11,805 bases of DNA from Candidatus Zixiibacteriota bacterium. GTDB lineage: Bacteria > Zixibacteria > MSB-5A5 > JAABVY01 > JAHJOQ01. Positions 6,141 to 11,805 of the stretch are shown piece after piece. The translations under genes were made by a program, and so were the position numbers. The notes beneath the pieces are model-generated. The model searched no databases and had not been told where the DNA came from. It was given only the letters and a program-made list of their open reading frames with translations. Each line of letters opens with the position of its first letter. Within the stretch, counting starts at the first letter, position 1. Location of the stretch: assembly GCA_030631455.1 (NCBI GenBank), contig DAOVLC010000009.1:1-11805 (forward strand), given 5' to 3'.

Positions 6141-8408
6141 TCATTTTACGTAGCGGAACGTAGATGAATGGATCGCCTCATTACCGGCCCTGTCACGCAC
6201 CTTGATTTCGAGAGTATGCTTGCCCGTCTTGAGCTTCTGGCTCGAGTAGGTAACTATCCATTTCGTTCCAATATCATATTCCGGTATAGCCCATACTCCA
6301 TCAACTGTGATCTCCACAAACGTATCGTCCTCAATTCCGGATAGATCATCGTCCATCCTGAAACTGATCTTCGGCCTCGACTTGCCGACCCGCCCGCCGT
6401 CTGCCGGAGTCAACTTCGAGATCGTGGGGGGGACCGTGTCGTGTAGTACAGCGTAGGTGCCCGTTTTGCTCAGTTTCACTAAGATTGCTGAATCGCCGAT
6501 CACTTCCCCACCGATGTGGAATGTCTCACCTTTATCTGTCAGCTTGAAGACAGAGCACCGCGACGTGTCAACGTCCTGATTAAGCTTGAGAGTGAGATCG
6601 ACCCAATCGTTGAGCAAGAGATCCTCGGGTATTATCCTGAGGATTCTGGCTGATCCAAGACGCTTAACCACGATCGTGGATGTATCGAGACAGATGGCGC
6701 TCCTGGCCAGGAGATCGTCGCCGGCGACAACAAGATGCCCGTCGGCGAATTTGACGATTACGCTGTTTGTGCCGGTGCCACCGACCGCAAACGGCCTGCC
6801 ATAGTCCACATTAATGATATCGCGGACGGTGACGATGGCGGGATCGACCCACAGTGAGGAATCTGAGAGATCAAACAGGACAGGCAAGTCCAGGCAGAGG
6901 CTTCCGGTAGCAGCGGTTTGATCATTCCAGGTATCCATCAGATTCCTGACATCCAGTCTAACAGGATCGTATCGCGATGCGACAGGGGAGGGAGCCAGAC
7001 AAGATGGCGCGATGAGGCTAATCGGTGCGAAAATCGGCATTCCGGTATCGGACAGTTTAATCAGGCGTTCGAATCTCGTACCATCTATCGATTTTGCCGA
7101 AAGAAGGATCATCCTCCCTGCCAGGTTCTTGAATTTGCTTACGAGTGTGATATCACCGTTCAGATATTCCAGGAATGACGGCATCTTTTCCTCGGAAAGA
7201 ACTGCCGAGAACGCGTATCCATCTGTGTTGTACTCGGCCACACTATATTGCCAGGAGTCCGAACCACCGTCTGCGCAATATTCCGCGAAAGAAGTCAGTC
7301 CGGGGAAATGCGGATGACATCTCAGATCGATCACTATCTCTGTTTGAGTAGTGTTACCGGACCGATCATAAACCCTGAAAAGCAGCCGGTGCAATCCCGG
7401 TGACATATCAATCCCAGCTACGGTGTCTGTCGCCTCGATCCACCCACGATTCCTCGCGAGATCGTTTACGAGTGGTGCATCGTTTTCTGGAAGAATATAG
7501 AGATTGTGCACAAACTTCCTATTATCGAGAGCCCGCGAGTAGTTCAGTTCGAGGTTGATCTCACCCCAACGATCGAATGAGATCGTGTCGTATTTGGTCG
7601 CGAAAAAGGGTGCTGAGAGGCTGTCGATGTACGTTTCGATTCCTGAGACGGCGTAGTTTCTCTTGCTGTCGGGACGCTTGTCGACGCATTCGAGTTCGAC
7701 TCCCACCGGGCCATAGATTACCACAGTATCCGGCAGGGAGATCTTTCCTTCCTTTGGAGTCATTGTGACAGCAGCCAACTCGCTCGCGCCGTTGATTCGG
7801 CTCAGAACGGGGGAGAGCGGTCGAAGCGAAATGCTGCGAATGACCGGAGATCGGTCATCCTTGAGACTCGGATAGAATTGCACCGGGTCAAGCGGCATCT
7901 GCTCCTCAGTGCGGATCTCGAAGTGAAGGTGAGGCGCTGTGGACGTTCCCGACTGACCGGAGTATGCGACTACATCGCCGGCTTTGAACCGGAATCGACC
8001 CTCTGGAGGATAAAGATCGGTCCGGTACCGCCTTGTCGCAAGCTGCTGCTCCTGAATATACCGGTTGATCTCCGGAGTGAACTTCAACATGTGCCCGTAG
8101 ACAGCAATTCGGCCGTCGTCGAGCTTGAGATACAGCGCTTTGCCGTATCCACGCCATCGCGTAATGATTCTGAGAACATAGCAGTCAGCTATCGCACGAG
8201 CTTCATATCCGGTTTTGCCGAAAGTTCTGACATCTATTCCGGAGTGAAAGTGCCCCGGTCGCCACTGGCAGAAGCCGGAGGTCAATTCACTGGATGCGCG
8301 TATTGGCCATAAGTAGTTGTCGTCCTTGGCGATACACGGGTTTGAGAGTGTAAGTATGGCTATGAGAAGCAGCAGGGAACGAGTCCTGAATGTCAGAAAA
8401 GTCAACAT
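6141..8408 (-). CDS. Secreted M23 (LytM-type) peptidase with long C-terminal Ig-like region
   Basis: A 755-residue exported protein. The signal peptide has a hydrophobic core at 11-22 and likely cleavage after A27. An M23 domain follows at once (about 31-178) with the zinc and catalytic residues of the LytM/lysostaphin family: HSGID (H55, D59), GHM (H106) and HLH (H160, H162). Families with this site cut peptidoglycan cross-bridges, so a cell-wall hydrolase is likely. Residues 112-140 form a charged insert between the GHM and HLH motifs. The remaining roughly 570 residues look beta-rich. Two stretches, about 336-363 and 726-754, share the pattern G-x-H-x-L...V-x-DR-x-GN, and the second belongs to a clear Ig-like C-terminal domain (about 659-755) suited to binding or anchoring. 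No Shine-Dalgarno sequence is obvious. It is transcribed away from the PpiD-like gene and lies 96 bases upstream of the rhomboid gene. Confidence 0.9.
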   Translation of the reverse strand: MLTFLTFRTRSLLLLIAILTLSNPCIAKDDNYLWPIRASSELTSGFCQWRPGHFHSGIDVRTFGKTGYEARAIADCYVLRIITRWRGYGKALYLKLDDGRIAVYGHMLKFTPEINRYIQEQQLATRRYRTDLYPPEGRFRFKAGDVVAYSGQSGTSTAPHLHFEIRTEEQMPLDPVQFYPSLKDDRSPVIRSISLRPLSPVLSRINGASELAAVTMTPKEGKISLPDTVVIYGPVGVELECVDKRPDSKRNYAVSGIETYIDSLSAPFFATKYDTISFDRWGEINLELNYSRALDNRKFVHNLYILPENDAPLVNDLARNRGWIEATDTVAGIDMSPGLHRLLFRVYDRSGNTTQTEIVIDLRCHPHFPGLTSFAEYCADGGSDSWQYSVAEYNTDGYAFSAVLSEEKMPSFLEYLNGDITLVSKFKNLAGRMILLSAKSIDGTRFERLIKLSDTGMPIFAPISLIAPSCLAPSPVASRYDPVRLDVRNLMDTWNDQTAATGSLCLDLPVLFDLSDSSLWVDPAIVTVRDIINVDYGRPFAVGGTGTNSVIVKFADGHLVVAGDDLLARSAICLDTSTIVVKRLGSARILRIIPEDLLLNDWVDLTLKLNQDVDTSRCSVFKLTDKGETFHIGGEVIGDSAILVKLSKTGTYAVLHDTVPPTISKLTPADGGRVGKSRPKISFRMDDDLSGIEDDTFVEITVDGVWAIPEYDIGTKWIVTYSSQKLKTGKHTLEIKVRDRAGNEAIHSSTFRYVK

Positions 8409-8465
8409 GATTAGTGAAGATCGAGAGTAATACCCGCGGTGTCAACAAATATGTGATGCACCTGT

Positions 8466-8495
8466 CTTATACACTTCGGTGGCCATGCTCGGCAA
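8466..8495 (-). promoter_or_regulatory. Candidate promoter of the M23 peptidase gene
   Basis: On the minus strand TTGCCG (8490-8495, 4 of 6) and TATAAG (8466-8471, 5 of 6) are 18 bases apart. This would give a leader of about 50 bases before the ATG at 8408. A perfect TTGACA at 8440-8445 also occurs, but it has no good -10 box at the right distance. Confidence 0.35.
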
Positions 8496-8502
8496 AAATA
8501 AC

Positions 8503-8530
8503 TTGTGAATCTGCCGACTGTATATATATT
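8503..8530 (+). promoter_or_regulatory. Candidate promoter of the PpiD-like gene
   Basis: TTGTGA (8503-8508) and TATATT (8525-8530) are 16 bases apart. An alternative -10, TATTAT, at 8527-8532 gives 18. Both lie in the run of alternating T and A at 8521-8534. The -35 boxes of this promoter and the opposing M23 promoter are only about 7 bases apart, so one regulator could affect both. Confidence 0.45.
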
Positions 8531-8564
8531 ATATGGCTGTGTTTTAGCATAATAACGACCGTTT

Positions 8565-8571
8565 AGAGGAG
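8565..8571 (+). promoter_or_regulatory. Ribosome binding site of the PpiD-like gene
   Basis: AGAGGAG is a good Shine-Dalgarno match. It ends 10 bases before the ATG at 8582, at the long end of normal spacing. It is the strongest ribosome binding site in the window and supports this start. Confidence 0.7.
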
Positions 8572-8581
8572 CAGATTCGTT

Positions 8582-10390
8582 ATGTTACAGGATTTCAGGA
8601 GATACACTAAAGCCTTTATCTATGTGGCAATCGTGGCATTCGTCGGCACGATCATATTCGCATGGGGAGCAGATATGACGTCCACGAAAACGCAGAAGGG
8701 GATAGCCGGTGAAGTTAACGGCGAGGAGATTACGCTGAGAACCTATGAATCCGTTATTCAGAACTTCTATCAGCAGATGTCGCAGTCATCTCAGCGGGAA
8801 CTGACGCAGGATGAGATTCTCGAGCTTAGAAACAGAGCCTGGGTCGAGCTTGTGACTGACATAGTCTATTCCCAGACAATGGAAAAGCTTGGACTTACGC
8901 TCACCAATACGGAGCTGGCAGAGCATCTCAAGAGATGGCCGCCCCAAATAGTCCAGCAGCAGGAGTTGTTCCGTAGTGAACAGGGAGGTTTTGATTATCA
9001 GGCATACCTTGCGTCGATGCAGGATCCGCAGTACACTCAGTTCTGGGTCCAGGTGGAGAGCTTTTCCAGAAATGAGATAAGGAACATGAAGCTGCAGGAG
9101 TTGGCGATAATGGCTGCCCGCATAACAGGCGAGGATGTCAAGCAGGAGTTCATCGACAATAACGAACTGATGAAATTCGAATACGCTGCTCTTTTCCAGG
9201 ATCAGTTGAAGGACCCGGAGATCCTTAACGACACGTCAGAGGTTCTGGAATACTATGAGGCTCATCAGGATATGTTCTTCAGAGAGGCTGAGGCTCAGCT
9301 AAAGTACGTTGAATACGCGAAAGTCCCTAACCAGAGCGACAGCCTCGGGACTAAGGAGCAAGTCCAGAGCATTTACGATGAAATCAAGGATGGTGCCGAT
9401 TTCGCACAACTGGCCGCGGATCTCTCAGAGGATGCTTCGGCGCAATCGGGTGGCGACCTTGGCTGGTTCAACGAAGGCATGATGGTAAAGGGGTTCGAGG
9501 AGGCAGTTTTCGGCCTCAGCGATTCTGGCGATGTTTCGGAACCTGTAGAGACCGAATTCGGCTGGCATGTTATCCAGAAGACAGGGGAGCGCATCACGGA
9601 TGACAAGAAGGAGATCAGGGCGAGCCATATATTGATAAAATTCAAACCGTCAGGGCAGACGATTTCCGATCTGCAGAATGCTGGGCAGACTCTTTTGGAC
9701 ATGATCGAGCAATCAGACTTCGATGCTGCCGCCGCGGAGCTTGGACTAACGGTGGGGCACTCGAGTGGATTCCAGGAGGGTGAACGGGCAGGTATTCTCG
9801 GCGAGTCGCCAAGAGCGAATCAATTCGCGTTTTCGAGCAAGGTCGGCGATGTCTCGAGTATCATCGAGGAGCCAGCGAGGTTCCTTGTGGTTCAGTTGGA
9901 GGAGTACACACCGGAGGGGATCAAGAGCTTCGAAGAGAGCTACGGAAGAGCCAATTCTAATCTCACTCAGAAGAAACTGGGCGAAAGAGTTCTCGCAAAG
10001 GCACAGGAAGTGTATGACCTCGTGGTCTCGGGAACCGCAATGGAAGATGCCGCAAGCCAGGTCGGCGCAGAATACTACACCACGTCTCTGATTTCCCGAC
10101 GCGACCCTGTCAGAAGGCTGGGCACTGATCCCGCTTTTCTCGGAACTGCTTTCAGCCTCTCCGCTGACGAACCTCTTTCCAGGCCGATTATGACAGGTAA
10201 AGGTGCAGCCGTCATCAATTTCCTTGAACGGCAGGCGCCCAATCTCGAGCTTTTCACAAGTGAACAGGACTCAATTCACCAGTCTGTACTTAGCGATCTG
10301 CGTCAGAAGAAGTACCAAGAGTGGTTCGGCTATCTGCAGGAAAGCAACGATGTGAAAGATTTCCGTAGCGAGATGTTCGATATGTACTAA
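8582..10390 (+). CDS. PpiD-like periplasmic chaperone / peptidyl-prolyl isomerase
   Basis: A 602-residue membrane-anchored folding factor for exported proteins. A short cytoplasmic N-terminus is followed by one membrane helix (about 11-29), then a SurA_N-type helical chaperone region (about 40-235). A parvulin-like unit (about 237-336) has GGDLGWF at 290-296 and FGWHVI at 326-331. A second, degenerate unit (about 344-441) starts with RASHIL at 346-351. A C-terminal region repeats part of the parvulin pattern at 524-549. Length and order match E. coli PpiD (623 residues, N-terminal anchor). The first unit lacks the early HIL histidine and the second lacks the late one, so isomerase activity is doubtful and chaperone activity more likely. 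The gene has its own promoter and ribosome binding site, is divergent from the M23 gene, and ends in a strong terminator, so it appears monocistronic. Confidence 0.9.
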   Translation: MLQDFRRYTKAFIYVAIVAFVGTIIFAWGADMTSTKTQKGIAGEVNGEEITLRTYESVIQNFYQQMSQSSQRELTQDEILELRNRAWVELVTDIVYSQTMEKLGLTLTNTELAEHLKRWPPQIVQQQELFRSEQGGFDYQAYLASMQDPQYTQFWVQVESFSRNEIRNMKLQELAIMAARITGEDVKQEFIDNNELMKFEYAALFQDQLKDPEILNDTSEVLEYYEAHQDMFFREAEAQLKYVEYAKVPNQSDSLGTKEQVQSIYDEIKDGADFAQLAADLSEDASAQSGGDLGWFNEGMMVKGFEEAVFGLSDSGDVSEPVETEFGWHVIQKTGERITDDKKEIRASHILIKFKPSGQTISDLQNAGQTLLDMIEQSDFDAAAAELGLTVGHSSGFQEGERAGILGESPRANQFAFSSKVGDVSSIIEEPARFLVVQLEEYTPEGIKSFEESYGRANSNLTQKKLGERVLAKAQEVYDLVVSGTAMEDAASQVGAEYYTTSLISRRDPVRRLGTDPAFLGTAFSLSADEPLSRPIMTGKGAAVINFLERQAPNLELFTSEQDSIHQSVLSDLRQKKYQEWFGYLQESNDVKDFRSEMFDMY

Positions 10391-10416
10391 GCGCGTGCTG
10401 ACATCGTAGAAAATCC

Positions 10417-10442
10417 GAAGCCCTGCCGTAAGGCAGGGCTTC
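10417..10442. terminator. Intrinsic terminator, probably bidirectional
   Basis: A perfect 11-base-pair stem, GAAGCCCTGCC (10417-10427) with GGCAGGGCTTC (10432-10442), closes a 4-base GTAA loop. It is followed by TCTCATTT on the plus strand and GGATTTTCT on the minus strand. It lies 26 bases after the PpiD-like stop and 28 bases beyond the RNase G stop on the other strand, so it can end both convergent transcripts. Confidence 0.9.
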
Positions 10443-10470
10443 TCTCATTTGCGACCGGTACTCCGCCGTT

Positions 10471-11805
10471 CTATTTCACTTCAGCTTTTGTCTTAAACAG
10501 GTCGGTTATCTCAAGATTGTCGTCTACTGATACAACTCGATAGTTCTCAGGACTCAGTTCGTTGTCCTCGATCAACTCGATTTTGAACCGGAGTTGTTTC
10601 GAAATCCTTTTCAGTATATTTGATTCGGAAGCCGACAAATACGCCGAAATGCCCGGATTGACAATCAACTTGAATTTGCGGTTCTGAGAACCGGCACGTG
10701 CCCGCTGGAACCATCGCTCGATCTTGGTTGCGATAGTGTCTTTGGAAAGCACTCTGCCGAAGCCGTTGCAAGTCGGGCACGGCTCAGAGAACGTTTGAAT
10801 GAGTGCCGGCCTTATTCTTTCACGTGTCATCTCGATGAGGCCGTAATCGGAGACGGGGCTGATCGCGTTCTTAGAGCGGTCGTTTCGGAAATGGGATTTG
10901 AATTCCTCGAACAGCCTCCGGCGATTTTCCCTGCGATACATGTCGATGAAGTCGATGACGATCAGGCCGCCGAGATCCCTAAGCCTGATCTGCCTGGCGA
11001 TTACGCGAGCTGCGTCGAGATTCGTCAGGAGGATCGTCTCCTCCTGGTGTTTCTTGCCGACGAACCGACCGGTATTGACATCAATCGCCCAGAGCGCCTC
11101 GGTCTGATCTATCACGATGAATGAACCTTTCTTGATCCAGACCTTGCGGTTGAGTGTTCTGTCGATCTCGTCCTCAATGCCGTACAGGTCGAAAATCGGA
11201 ACTTCTCCCTTGTACAATTCCACTTTGTCTCTTAGCGACGGTGCTACCATCTTCACAAACGAAATGATTTCTTTGTAGATCTGGCGAGAATCGACGCTGA
11301 CCCGCTCGGTTTCGTCGGTGAAAAAATCCCTGATGATGCTGGTCGTTATACCGGCATCCTTATGCAGCAGCGCCGGGGCGCTACTCTTGTCAGCGGCCTT
11401 TCTGACCCGGGTCCAGATCTTCAGTAGTCGCTTGATGTCCTTCTTGAAGTGCTTCTCGGTCTTGCCTTCACCTTCTGTCCTGACAATGAGCCCGAATCCT
11501 TCAGGTCTCAGATCAAAAAGCATCCTGCGAAGTCTCTTCCGTTCTATCCAGTTGGATATCCGCTTTGACACCCGTACGTGTCGCTCATTCGGTACGAGTA
11601 CCAGGAACCTCCCGGGTAAACTCATGGCGGTGCTGACTCTGGCGCCCTTGTCACCGAGCGGCTCCTTGATCACCTGACACAGGATTTCCTGATCCTTGTG
11701 GATGAGTTTCTCAATCGGATTCCTGATGCCTGTTTTGCGGATAATATCGTCGTCGGAACCGTTCTCTTCGTCATCGTATTCGAAGTCGTACATTCGCGCT
11801 GACGG
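10471..11805 (-). CDS. rng: Ribonuclease E/G family protein (RNase G-like), 5' end beyond window
   Basis: Single-strand-specific endoribonuclease of the RNase E/G family, acting in rRNA processing and mRNA decay. The frame stays open through the right edge (P-S-A-R precede the first visible Met), and that Met falls inside the N-terminal S1 region, so the true start is outside; about 75 residues should be missing. Counting from the visible Met at 11793: the rest of the S1 region with QVIKEPLGDKGARV (40-53), the 5'-sensor/RNase H-like region (about 60-215), the DNase I-like catalytic domain with D238 in AIDVNTG and D281 in IDFIDM (E. coli RNase E D303 and D346), and the zinc-link CPTC at 339-342. 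The small C-terminal domain then ends at 440. The expected total of about 515 residues, with no long disordered tail, fits RNase G rather than RNase E. An acidic stretch (visible 4-16) interrupts the S1 region. Confidence 0.95.
   Translation of the reverse strand, partial: PSARMYDFEYDDEENGSDDDIIRKTGIRNPIEKLIHKDQEILCQVIKEPLGDKGARVSTAMSLPGRFLVLVPNERHVRVSKRISNWIERKRLRRMLFDLRPEGFGLIVRTEGEGKTEKHFKKDIKRLLKIWTRVRKAADKSSAPALLHKDAGITTSIIRDFFTDETERVSVDSRQIYKEIISFVKMVAPSLRDKVELYKGEVPIFDLYGIEDEIDRTLNRKVWIKKGSFIVIDQTEALWAIDVNTGRFVGKKHQEETILLTNLDAARVIARQIRLRDLGGLIVIDFIDMYRRENRRRLFEEFKSHFRNDRSKNAISPVSDYGLIEMTRERIRPALIQTFSEPCPTCNGFGRVLSKDTIATKIERWFQRARAGSQNRKFKLIVNPGISAYLSASESNILKRISKQLRFKIELIEDNELSPENYRVVSVDDNLEITDLFKTKAEVK

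Noticed and set aside
10471..11793. A shortened RNase G starting at the Met at 11793.
   Set aside because: The frame is open upstream to the edge and this Met falls within the S1 region, so it is an edge artefact rather than a true start.
1..11805. Mobile elements, CRISPR repeats, tRNA or rRNA genes, phage or defence genes.
   Set aside because: I found no transposase or integrase motifs, no regularly spaced repeats and no tRNA-like cloverleaf. Every long coding frame is accounted for by a recognisable family.

Overview
The window reads as an ordinary, gene-dense piece of a bacterial chromosome, with no mobile element, CRISPR array, tRNA or rRNA that I can recognise. It carries seven protein genes: six complete, and one cut by the right edge. 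The organism looks Gram-negative (diderm). A PpiD-like periplasmic folding factor, a secreted LytM-type (M23) peptidase and a secreted TPR protein sit beside housekeeping genes for DnaE and RNase G. Base composition looks balanced, near 50% GC by eye. The proteins resemble what I would expect from an FCB-group or neighbouring candidate phylum such as Zixibacteria or Latescibacteria. That placement is a guess from protein style and rests on no search.

Layout from left to right. Positions 74-6044 hold a leftward block. In transcription order it is a rhomboid membrane protease, a secreted TPR protein, DNA polymerase III alpha (dnaE), and, after a 106-base gap, a membrane-anchored or secreted thioredoxin-fold protein. 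The first three are tightly packed: one base separates rhomboid from TPR, and the TPR stop overlaps the dnaE start as ATGA. They are very probably one operon with coupled translation. Positions 6141-8408 hold a leftward gene for a large secreted M23 peptidase. A 173-base divergent promoter region (8409-8581) separates it from a rightward PpiD-like gene (8582-10390). A strong hairpin at 10417-10442 ends that gene. The same hairpin probably also ends the leftward, convergent RNase E/G gene (10471 to beyond the right edge).

Functionally, three of the seven genes concern the envelope directly (M23 peptidase, PpiD-like factor, rhomboid). Two more, the TPR and thioredoxin-fold proteins, are probably exported. 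The other two are core nucleic-acid enzymes.

I found no evidence for a new biological system. The most noteworthy points are four. The PpiD-like protein has partial parvulin units whose active-site histidines are split between units. DnaE has an apparently intact PHP metal site. The replicative polymerase is coupled to envelope genes. The M23 protein has a long C-terminal region with repeated Ig-like strands.
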